Assembly: GCA_949126835.1 (NCBI GenBank)
Contig: OX421498.1
Coordinates: 32,354,000 to 32,417,999, forward strand
Direction of reading: 5' to 3'
DNA length: 64,000 bases
Origin: Anisus vortex
Taxonomy: Eukaryota; Mollusca; Gastropoda; Planorbidae
A model generated the notes under the pieces. It was not told the origin of the DNA. It saw nothing but the letters and a program-made list of their open reading frames with translations, and did not search any database. The position numbers and the translations under genes are program-made. Positions 11,440 to 22,900 of the stretch are shown in pieces (position 1 is the stretch's first letter; each line of letters opens with the position of its first letter).

Positions 11440-12725
11440 TGTGTTTCTTTTTTTAAAGTTTTTTTTTTTTTTTAGTTTTAGATTTATTTATTGTGTGCAA
11501 ATAAAAAATAAATAAAAATAAAACACAATTTTTACTCCCTTTCTATTAACTCGTACTGTCTGCTTGTCTGTCCTGTTGCTTGCAAAACTTTGCAGCAATT
11601 TTTCGACCACTTCCCGTCGTCCAATCGAGCTGAAATTTAGGGCAGCAGACTTGTCCCGACTAACAATACATTCTATCAAATTTTCAGCATCATAGCCTTT
11701 GGAATAGTTACGAATACACCGGAATCTACAGGAAGCGACGGAAGTAAATAAACTTTTCTGATATGTTAGTTTTACGAAATAAATAGAATGAAAACGACAC
11801 AATGTTAGCCGAAACAAAGAGAGTTATCTTTTTAGGGTTTTTGCTGGCCAAAGCTAGAAAAAAAAGGATGCGCAAAATTTTAGTGTGGAATTTCATAAGG
11901 TATGATATCACTTGTATTTATTTTAATCTATCAAAATATGAATTAAATATAAACTTAGTTTACAATTAGAGGGAGTATAATAAAAACTGTGTTTTAATGG
12001 GTTAAAATTTACATTGCTTTAAGCATTTTTTGTAGACTTATCAGAGAAGTGTAGCCCTGTTCGTGTATAAAAATTAGCTCCATGTATGTTTTTGTTGCTC
12101 AATGTTAAATGCGCTTTGAGATTAAAAGGTGTACACTTCCGGTTCTTTTGTTAATTTACTAACAAAACATGCCTATGTGCTGCGTTCCTAGTTGTTCTGT
12201 GAGTAAGATTAGATGTAGGGGATAAAATCATTTAAAAAACTGTTGCCAAAAGAAAACGATTGATTTTGAACGTCAGACTCGAAGACTCACTTATTTTGAA
12301 TTTATGATATTTTAAAAATGTATTTCAATAGTTTCCGGAAGTACATGTATGCATTGACCTATATAGTTTAGTGCATGCTAGTTGTAAACCACTGAGCTAT
12401 ATATTAGAGCTCAGTGTTGTAAACTAACAAATTTTAATTAAAACTTAACCTCACTAACACGTCAACTATTAATTATCACATACTCGTTTTTGGTGTTAAA
12501 AAACGGATTCCTCATAACTAATCGTTATTTCTAAAAGCTATACTTTTAAAAAAGCCGAAGACATTATTTAAAGTTTGTTGACGGAAATAAATCGGAAGCT
12601 CATGTATGCAATGAACCCAAAAGTTCAGGCCTCATCAAGACTTGTCAATGTTTGTTGGCAGCGAAATACAAATAAGACTATTAGATTGATTATTTATTAT
12701 CTCCTTAGTGTATTTTACATTTATC
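11440..12725. other. AT-rich upstream stretch with old repeats
   Basis: 11500-11700 resembles a dispersed repeat with CTGTCTGTCCTG and AATCGAGCTGAAATTT. 12170-12215 reads MPMCCVPSCS, like the start of a THAP zinc finger, but stops after 18 codons. No gene is supported. Confidence 0.4.
12355..12365 (-). promoter_or_regulatory. Candidate ROR/REV-ERB response element
   Basis: The minus strand reads TATATAGGTCA, a full WAWNTRGGTCA match, about 1.3 kb upstream of Bmal1 exon 1. Motif match only. Confidence 0.3.
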
Positions 12726-12727
12726 TA

Positions 12728-13276
12728 TAGAGCGTTTGCAATAGGCGGAGCTTAAGTTATTTTAGTGACGTCATTTGTAAATAGAAGCCACTTGAGGAAC
12801 AAATATGGCGAAGTTGTTCTTTATCATGCCAAATTCACATATGAATATTGGCTATCCTACTAAAAAATAAGGAGGTAAATAGTAGTAGATCATCTTCCTA
12901 GTACAAGAGAAAGCTTGACATGGTATTTTTCCAACGATTTTCAATATTTTACGCCCAATTTATAGGCCTACACTTTTAATGTTTCGTAGGCTAGACTAAG
13001 TAATGGGCTAATGGCTAAGTAAGGCAGCTACGATGCCAAGTGATAGTGTTGGTGAATATCTAGTCAAGTCACTAATAGGCTCACATCGTCAATAATCTAT
13101 GTCTATGATAATAGGCCTAATACCGCTTAAATCTTAATGACTTAAAACACAAAACATCATTTAAAAAAAAGCTCGAGCCTACTTTATTAACTTTATTATT
13201 ACAGCGGCCATTGTACACCACTACACAAAGTAAACAAAAATCACGTGCTTTTTGTCACGTGATTGCAAACGCCCTA
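12728..13276. mobile_element. 549-bp TA-flanked MITE upstream of Bmal1
   Basis: Terminal inverted repeats TAGAGCGTTTGCAAT and ATTGCAAACGCCCTA (one mismatch) flanked by TA on both sides, as in Tc1/mariner-type insertions. It carries TGACGTCA (12766) and two CACGTG sites (13242, 13256). Confidence 0.75.
13242..13261. promoter_or_regulatory. Pair of canonical E-boxes
   Basis: Two CACGTG sites separated by 8 bases, inside the right end of the MITE and about 440 bases upstream of Bmal1 exon 1. A third CACGTG lies at 13987, just after the exon 1 donor. CLOCK-BMAL binds such sites; function here is unproven. Confidence 0.35.
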
Positions 13277-13540
13277 TACAATGCACACAAATAAAAAAGA
13301 AAAATTTCAAATAATATCCATTCGTTGAATTATTCACGCATTACTTAAAAGTATATTTATAATGATCTTGTTATCATTTTAAAACGCATATTTAAAAACA
13401 GGTGGGAGGTTGGTGGGGATAGAAGTAACATCATATTTAAATGAACTAAAAATATGTAGCCTATATGAAACAATGATATATCGGTCTGTCTTTCTCTCTG
13501 TTGATCAGTCTATTTATGTATCGACTTGTCTGTCAACTTA

Positions 13541-13571
<31 letters not shown>

Positions 13572-13694
13572 CCTTCATTTTCTATTGGCCTCAGCCCCGC
13601 TTACAAACACCTCTGCAAACTCTACACACCTGGCCGTATCCTCATCTACTGATAATTAATTGTACAAAATAACAACAACCATCACTATCTCCAG

Positions 13695-13978
13695 GATCTC
13701 GCGGAGGACATTGTGGCTATTCCCGGAGCCTCCTACCCTGCTGCACGGCAGGGCGTCAACGCGAACACTGTGGCGCCACCGGAGACCCCATCGCCCCCGG
13801 TAGCAGCGACTGCGGCCTCAGCCCTGACCCACGGGCTGCTGCAGACCACCGCGGCGGCGAGATATCGGGGTGCGGTTGCGCCCCTGACCTCTACGCCCGC
13901 AGGCGCCCTCCCGCAATCGTTGCTGATGGCAACAGGAGGGCTGGAGCGCAAACGGAAGAACAGCAACACGTCTCTAGA
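13695..13978 (+). CDS. Bmal1: Bmal1 exon 1 (first recognised coding exon)
   Basis: GC-rich, unlike its flanks. It opens [16 protein letters not shown], is Ala/Pro/Thr-rich, and ends [14 protein letters not shown] plus two bases (phase 2). The ERKRK stretch aligns with the NRKRKGSS nuclear-localisation region of vertebrate BMAL1. The acceptor is CTCCAG at 13689-13694 with a weak pyrimidine tract; the donor is GTTAGT at 13979. An internal in-frame ATG at 13926 could start a shorter protein. Confidence 0.8.
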
Positions 13979-16900
13979 GTTAGTATCACGTGACGTCTTT
14001 TGACTACTCGTGTGTACATTATGTTTTATCTATGTACACGTCTTTATACTTGATGTTCTATTTATGTACACATCTCTATACTTTATGTTCTGTATATGTA
14101 CACATCTATACACGATGTTCTATCTATTTTCACATCTGTACTTGATGTTCTATCTCTGTTGGCTACACATCTCTATACTTCATGTTGTATATATGTACAC
14201 ATTTCTATTCTGAATGTTCTGTCGACGTACACATCTAAAATTAATGTTTGATTTATGTACACATCTGTTTTTATGTTTATGTTTATCTACGTACACATCT
14301 ATATTATTTTTGTTATCTATGCACACATCTATATTCTTTCTGTTTATCTATATACATATCTATATTCTTTCTGTTTATCTATGTACTCGTCTATATTCTT
14401 TCTGTTTATCTATATACATATCTATATTCTTTCTGTTTATCTATGTACTCGTCTATATTCTTTATGTTTATCTATGTACTCGTCTATATTCTTTATGTTC
14501 ATCTATGTACACATCTATATTCTTTATTTTTATCTATATACACATCAATATTCTTTATATTTATCTATGTACACATCTATATTCTTTATGTTTATCTATG
14601 CACATATCTATATTCTTTATGTTTATTTATGTACATATCTATATTCTTGATGTTTATCTAGGTACACATTTATATTCATTATGTTTTATATTTATACACA
14701 TATCTATATTTGATGTTTAATCTATGTACAAATCTATAATAAAGGTGCTATCTACATTAAACGTAACCCAGTTCTCTGTACTTTATTATTAGGTACACCC
14801 ATCTTCACTGTATTTGCTTTCTATGTTCACGTACACATCTGTGTTGTTAAATTATATCTGTGTACACATATACACTTTATGCCCTTTTTCTTTGTACTTT
14901 ATCCCGTAGTTTATATATCTATATGTACTAATCTGAACTCTTTGTTTTATCTATGTACTCGTGTGTAGTATTTTATATTTTATTTCAATATTTTCACGTT
15001 TAGTTAATTCGATGATATCTATAATATCATCATCTATATTTTAATATATCTATAAATAATCTATATATATACTTTTCTGCACTCTATATTTGAATACGAA
15101 TGTACTCCTATAATCGATATATAATTCGATCGATTGTTACGTGTATATGCACTCTGTGATGTACTTTCATCAATCTACCATACTTTTATTTTCTGTACTC
15201 TGTATGCTTGGCACCAATCTATGTCCTGTGTATTCCAGTAATAAACTTGTACAAAGGCAAAATCTCCAGCGGTACTACCACGGTCTGGGCGTACGTGAAA
15301 TAATATTTGAATGGATTTGATTAGGACGTCTGCAGTTATATATAAACGTGTTTCATTTTGCTACCACAGTTGTTGTTTTTCTTCATAAATTATCATGAAG
15401 GCGATGATAATAGAGTATAGTACGTCTGCCGTGTTATCACATCTATCTGCTTAGTGCGCTCCATTTCTGCAACTCAGTTTCTTATTTGGTTTGGGAAAAA
15501 GGGGGAGGGGCACAAAACACTAGTTAAATGGGAAGGAGATATTGACATTTTCTTCAATGACACTGTTTCACAAATCGTCAAAGTCTGAGGCAAACTGTTC
15601 CAAAATGAAGGCGCCACAAATTCCAATGCGCTCATTCCAATGGACTTCTTTTTTTGTGTGTCCATCTACACTGGGAACTCAACTGTGCCTATGTATAACC
15701 TCCATTGTTAACTTGTATCTACTGCACTCTCTGTTGTCATTACCTCGAGAGACGACCACGTCCAAGCACAAACTACAAAAAGTACATCTACAAGTGTCCA
15801 ATCTCACTAATTGAACTGTCCGCCTGTCTTGAAAAGTTTAAATAACTTAATCCCTTCCTTCTCATTGCAGTAAGAAAAGAAAAATGGATAACCCGTCAGT
15901 GATATAAAAATGACCTTTATAGTTTCTATGGCTACGGGTCATAAATAGATCTTTAATTTTTACGTCTAGAATTTCAGTTTTAATAGAAATGTAGTTTAAA
16001 ATGTCACCACTTGTAAACAAATAAATATTTTCTTGACAGGCTCACGCAAATAGCGCTCTAAGGCCTCATTGATTTTGTATATCATGTTTTGTCTTTGACC
16101 ATGGAAATGGTCTGTTTTTTGACCATGTGAATGTTTTGTCTTCGACCATGGAAATGGTCTGTTTTTTGACCATGTGAATGTTTTGTCTTCGACCATGGAA
16201 ATGGTCTGTTTTTTGACCATGTGAATGTTTTGTCTTCGACCATGGAAATGGTCTGTTTTTTGACCATGTGAATGTTTTGTCTTCGACCATGGAAATGGTC
16301 TGTTTTTTGACCATGTGAATGTTTTGTCTTCGACCATGGAAATGGTCTGTTTTTTGACCATGTGAATGTTTTGTCTTCGACCATGGAAATGGTCTGTTTT
16401 TTGACCATGTGAATGTTTTGTCTTCGACCATGGAAATGGTCTGTTTTTTGACCATGTGAATGTTTTGTCTACGACCATGGAAATGGTCTGTTTTTTGACC
16501 ATGTGAATGTTTTGTCTTCGACCATGGAAATGGTCTGTTTTTTTTACCATGAGAATGTTTTGTCTTCGACCATGGAAATGGTCTGTTTTTTGACCATGTG
16601 AATGTTTTGTCTTCGACCATGGAAATGGTCTGTTTTTTTACCATGAGAATGTTTTGTCTTCGACCATAAGAATGTTTTGTCTTCGACCATAAGAATGTTT
16701 TGTCTTATTCTTTAAAATGTCTACTTGCTTTTGTTGGCTGTTGTTATATTATATACAGAGATATATACGTTTGCATACATCATTGGTCTTTAGGTCTGTA
16801 TATTGATTGTCGTGTGACTTTAAGTGGCACCAAAACTTCCACTGCGTTGGTCTCCACAACTAGCCTAAATTATGACTAGAATTAAAAACGCCCAGCAAGC

Positions 16901-19900
16901 ATTTGGCAGCTATGCAGAAAACTCGGCCAGCCATGTAAATAGTGTGAATGAGCACGAATAACGTTTTCCTAAGTTTTAAACACATAGATCTAGGTTTTTC
17001 ACATTTTTTTCAAAAAGATATATATATATAGCTGAAAGTAAAGAACGTGTCAATGTCTGTGCATGTCTGTAGTTGACCTCTATTAGGAGATGATAAAATC
17101 TTCTACTATGGCAGTGGAAAGCATTGTAAATACATGTATTTATAAATGTAACGTAACCCTTCCCCCTCCCCCACTAACCCTGTTTAGGACCAATGCACAA
17201 TAATGGTTGGGTAAACTCAAGGACAGAATTTTAGAAGGCGGTAATAATTCATGAGTTTTTTTAAATGTATACTATCAGGTTACAAACCCTAGACCTTCGG
17301 CATGACAAGACCACCGCCCCCACACCTTTTTCAATAGATTAGTTTTGGTATCATATCGTGTCGTTATCTCTTTCAGCGCCTTCGAGTCCGATGATGACGA
17401 TGACCTGCAAGGGAAGGGAGGTCAGTCCAGCTCCTGCGCGGACGCTAGCGACGTCGATGCCAGGCATCCTGGGTGAGTTGATGAGTGAGCTAATGGAGTG
17501 TGTTGGAGTGTGTTGGCGTGTGTCTGTGAGAGACCATTGGGCTGTGTTGTTGTAAGTGAGTTCTTTTTCTTTTTTTTTTTTACTCAAGTTTACTCATAAG
17601 GTAAATGGTTTCTCTCGTTCCATGTGTCATGGGCTTGGCACAACACTCGTGGAAGTGGGGTACGTCCAATGCTTTCGTTTTAAATTCCTTGTTGACCCTG
17701 ACAGTCTAAAACGTTAGTTTGAAGAGTTTGATCATCAGCGCCCTACAAGGAGTTGTTGTGGCCTTTAAAAAAAAAAAACATCAGATGTACAGGTTCCAGT
17801 CGTTTAAGGAAAGTCTAAGATCATGTTCTTATTTACTATATGTTTCAGATATTGTTAATCCTAGGACTTGGTCACACTTTAAATTTTCCTTTGTCGACTT
17901 TTGCGACCTGGACATCTCCAGTCTTGTTTCATAATCTTGTGTCAGAAAGGCCGTTTTATTAAACAAAAGGACATGTTGTTCAAAATTTCTCGGAATAATA
18001 AATAAATTAATTAAAATATAGTTCATATAATATAGGCTGATAAGCAAGGCACTTATATTTCGCGTTTTAGTTCAAAGGCTATAGTGAAGGACATACTATA
18101 TATCTTTCCACATAGTCTAATACCCCATTCCCAGATGCATAGTAAGGAGGGCCTATTAACATTTAATTATGCCTTATTCGGACTCGATGCCCCTCAGGCA
18201 GACGTTCACATTTTACATCAGCATCCAGTGCCCTCCACTGTGTAGTGTAGATCAAGCCTAGAATCTCTGGTTAACATTATACAGTAACATATTAGCAGCA
18301 TCGTTTCTTACAAGTAAGCTTACATTGGACATAGTCTAGTCAGTTGACCTCATGGGTCCTAGTTCTGAACAAGTTCTTAACTGCAAATATTTAAAATCAT
18401 TCCCTACTTCGCTACTGACCCTATACCACAGGTTCTGGTCCATCTACGATTTTTTTATAAGATTGAAATAGCCTAAATGGCTTTATCAAGTGGTTGTTGT
18501 TTAAATGAAAACGTAAATGGACACTGTCCACCTCTTGTGTGATGTAGGATGAGCCCAGTTACCCGCCAGAACCATAGTGAAATAGAGAAGAGAAGAAGAG
18601 ACAAGATGAACACGTACATCACGGAGTTGTCCGCCTTGATCCCAATGTGCAGCGCCATGAACCGGAAGTTGGACAAACTAACAGTGCTGCGCATGGCTGT
18701 ACAACATATCAGTTCTGTGAAAGGTAAGTTGTTATTTAAGAGTTGTTTCCCCTAATAGACCTCTGGTACATGAGCTAATAAAATATGAACTATTCTAATC
18801 TATATGAGTTAGTTTATACTATATTCCTTTGATGAACTATTCTATAGAACGATTCTATTCTGTATGAACTCTTCTATCCGGACTGTTATATATGGACTAG
18901 GCCTATTCCATCTTAACTATTCTATGTGAACTATTCTATATGAACTGTTATATATACAACAGTTCTTTGGGATCTATTCTATATAATCAATAATCTATTG
19001 TACAGGATCTAATCAGACATTTTTGTGCTGATCCCCTTCACTTGGTGTTCTAAGCACTTGCTTATTTTACTTAATGGCCAATCCACCCGTGGTTCATTGA
19101 ATGGGTTGCCTGAACAAACCATGGACACCAACAACCTTACATCATTTAAACCCCTTTTCAAAACACAAGACTAGACTGAACCACAAAAAAAGTTTAGTAC
19201 ACAATAATCTCGTGTATAAGCTTAGAATGAGACTCTGTAACATGATACATAGGCTTCCAGAAAAAAAAAGAAACAGGGAATCCAAGAGGTCTAGTTACAC
19301 AATCATCAATGGCAGAATCAAAGTAAATCTACCAATAGAAATGGGATTATGCAAGTGTTGATTTAGAGTTTTGACATTTAAAGACAAATTACAGTTTAAC
19401 TATATCATATCCTTCCCTCCTTTTTAATTTTTAGGTTGATTTAATTGAAAAACAGCCACTTTGGTCAAATATGAAAACATTTTATTTTCATTTGTTTTAT
19501 GAACTTTTTAAAAATGGTTTTCTATTATGTAAAATGTTGAATTTTTTGTATACTTTTTTTATTATGTAAAATTTATAAAGGTAGATTGTGAATATTTTTT
19601 GTGTGCTTTTTTTGTGTCTGCCAAAAGTTTAAAGTTTAATTTTTATTTATATCCATACATTTAGGTTCAAGCAAAGTCTGTTCTACTGTCAGTGAGAAGC
19701 CATCTTACATTTCAGAAGATGATCTAAAACGACTAACACTGAAGGTGAGTCTATTGTTGTATTTCTATGGTTGGTGCAGAGATCCATGTTTTTAATATGC
19801 TCAGTTAGTTATATTATTTGAGTGTAATCAAGTAAGTTTTTAAAAATCATTTATGTGTTCTAATTGATCCAGGTTTTTAATTTTCACATCATTTTGATAT

Positions 19901-22900
19901 AATTTATGTTTTTTAACCAACTAATTGTGCATTTTTTATTCTAATTGATAAATGCTATTTATTATTTTCTGCCAGGTAGCTGATGGTTTTCTATTTGTAG
20001 TAGGTTGTGACAGAGGCCGCATACTTTATGTTTCTGAATCTGTCAAAGATACTCTACAATACTCTCAGGTTGGTTTATATATATATTTATAATCACGCAA
20101 TAATTGCTCTATTTAGAAATTTTTGGAAAGAAAATAATGTATGGTTTTTATTGTTTTGAAATTAAAAATATGCATCTTAATTGTTAAGTATTCAAATGTC
20201 AAATCATGACAAATGTATAGAAACCTATTTTATTTTATTTTCGTTCAAACTATTATTTTCAATTTTTTAAATAAAATGTAACCCAGAAATGGGACACTCT
20301 TGTTTGTCACAGCCATATCCCTTCATCCCTTACAATCCTTTTATCAAATTTTATCATGAAATGTATCTTTTACACAACTTTAAATGTTACAGTTACACTG
20401 TAATTTGCTCTGTGATTTTGAAATTTAAGAAAAATGGATTAATAGAAAATGTCACTGACCATTAAAACAGAAAAGTACATTAATACATCCACATCTAGTA
20501 TCGTTTTAAAATACTCCTGTATTTCTGTGTTCTCTTCAAAATCTGACTGTTCTTTTGGTGCAATTGTCATAAGAGGTTACATAAATATTAACTGTGCCAA
20601 GTAATGATATGATATGATAGTTGTGCTATAGGTGTGGTGTCACAGCTTTTAACAGATATAGTGATGGCAGTTGTTATAGTTCAAATAGGTGCACCAATCT
20701 ATAAATAATTGTATTATGGTAATGATAGTTGTATTATAGCTAACTTTGTTATAGTAGTTGTGTCACAACTATAATTAGCTGTGTTATTCTAAGGATAGTT
20801 TTTTTACATTTATGGTACTGGCATAGATATAACAATTGTGTTATAATATGATAAATGTGAAATACTTTTAGCTTATTGCAGCTTTGATTGTTCCCTGATA
20901 GTTTGTTATTCCATTGCTGTATTGTCCTGCTTTAAAATTTTATCATATGCCTCTAGTTTCAATAACTTAGTAGAATGCATATGGTCATGGGCTTTTGATT
21001 TATCTGTTATACTCTCTGTAAGGGAAATATGTTTATAATATGTGTAATATTTTACTTTTATTTATATTTGAGATATTTCTATTGGCTCTGTTTGCTAGTC
21101 TGATCTGATTGGTCAAAGCCTGTTTGACATCCTACATCCACGTGACATAAGCAAGGTGAAGGAGCAGTTATCTTCATCTGATCTTACACCAAGAGAAAGA
21201 CTTATAGATGCTAAAAGTAAGGTTTTATTCATAATGCAAAAAACTGTTAGCACATCTTTAGTATCTTTTATTTTTATTTATTTTTGGACCTTAATTTTCC
21301 TTAATAGAAAAAGTCTTAACATGTTTCAAGGTAATGGATATTGAAAAATATTTTGTAGCCAGCATAACACTCATTATTTGAACACGAAATGTCGGTATAT
21401 AATTGAATGTTTAATTGAATTGTTGATTTAATTGCTTCACACAAACTTATAATATTATATAAAATTAACCTTTATTCAATTACATAGATTTTAATCATAA
21501 TAGAATAATAATAATGTTATAATTTTTTTAGATATAGGAGTAATTGTTAATCATTATACTATCTAAAAATATTTTAAAAATATAATATATTAATGTATAT
21601 TATTATATAACCTTTCAGCCATGTTACCTGTAAAAACTGATTACCCCCAGAAACCAACTCACCTGTGTTCAGGTGCCAGGCGGTCTTTTTTCTGCCACAT
21701 GAAATCTGCGGGTAAAATTTCGGCTGACCTGATGGCATCAATGAGAGTTAAGAAGGAACTCATGGAAACGCCGTACCAACGCAAACGTAAATCAGGTCAG
21801 GATAGTCGATTGGATAATTCATTTTATAGATAGAAAATAACTTTTTTTGTCAATTCGATAATTATAACAAATTTTTTTTATTATTAATAAACTACCAATG
21901 TATTTTTAGACATTTTTATAGTTTAATAAACATATTTGGAGCCTGAATGTGATAATTGAATTTAGTCACAACATTATTGATCACAAGTTTTAACTTGATA
22001 AATTTGACACACTTTTCAGAGAGAAAGAATTTCAAAGTCATTCATTGCACTGGTTATCTGAAATCTTGGAGTAAAGCCAAGATAGGTTTAGATGAGGACA
22101 GTGAGGCTGACAACGACTGCTCCATCCTGAACTGTCTAGTTGCTATAGGGCGTGAACAGCCAACTTGCAACCCATACATGAATGAAGAAAGCAGCAATAT
22201 TAAAGTCAGGGCCATGGAGTATACGTCCAGACACAATGTCGATGGGAAATTTACTTATGTTGATGAGAGGTTGGTCCTTGCCCATATTTAGACTCAAAGC
22301 CAGAAAAAAGTTTTGTGTTAAAATAAGTTACTATTAATACTATTGAAACTTTTACTTACACATTTCTTATCATCAATTCAGTCTGCAAAAGAAAGTCTGC
22401 TCTACTAACTCACACATAAGACCCAATAATCTTCTATATAGAAGAGGCTTCTGTAACCTGTAGAAGATAATGCTCAGAGCAGCATTTCCCAAACTTTTAG
22501 TTTTTAATGACCCAGTTATTTTTACACTTCTACTTTCTGACCCAGTAATTTAGATATTGCCAACTCTAGACTCTAAGAATCAGAAAATCATATTAATTTA
22601 TAGTAGTGACATTTGTAGTTAAAATTAGGAACAAATATCACAAACTTTCCACATGGGGTGACATACTGTTATTTGTCTATCATTAGTATATCACATTTAA
22701 ACTAGATTTAAACCTTTTTTTTTCTTCTTTTTTCCAACCCAGCATTTATGATTTTATGGCCCATAACCAAGTCACAACCTGACTATGGTATTGCTGGCTT
22801 AGAGGGTTCAATTTTCTAGCCCTAAAACTTACATTTCTGAGGTGTAAATCAATTATTTAGAAATTTTTTTGAAGGACATCATGCTGACCATACAAAGAGC

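Larger units (their letters stand above)
13979..17376 (+). other. Bmal1 intron 1 (minisatellites, LINE fossil)
   Basis: 3.4-kb intron with a GTTAGT donor and TTTCAG acceptor. It contains the 31-bp and 47-bp minisatellites, a LINE 3' remnant and degenerate SINE-like sequence near 17180-17330. Confidence 0.8.

Noticed and set aside
12170..12225. MPMCCVPSCSVS, resembling the start of a THAP zinc finger
   Set aside because: Stops after 18 codons and the downstream Cys-x2-His part is not visible; at most a fossil of a THAP-type element.
13713..14003. Start of Bmal1 at the GTG codon 13713
   Set aside because: GTG is not a normal eukaryotic start and the frame continues upstream to a splice acceptor at 13694.
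14214..14720. Plus-strand hydrophobic repeat proteins in three frames
   Set aside because: Translation of the 31-bp minisatellite; same peptide in all frames.
15996..16644. Three overlapping minus-strand frames with [20 protein letters not shown] repeats
   Set aside because: Translation of the 47-bp minisatellite inside Bmal1 intron 1; no splice or domain support.
3045..16706. CRISPR-like direct repeats
   Set aside because: Arrays are head-to-tail minisatellites without unique spacers, in an animal genome with introns.
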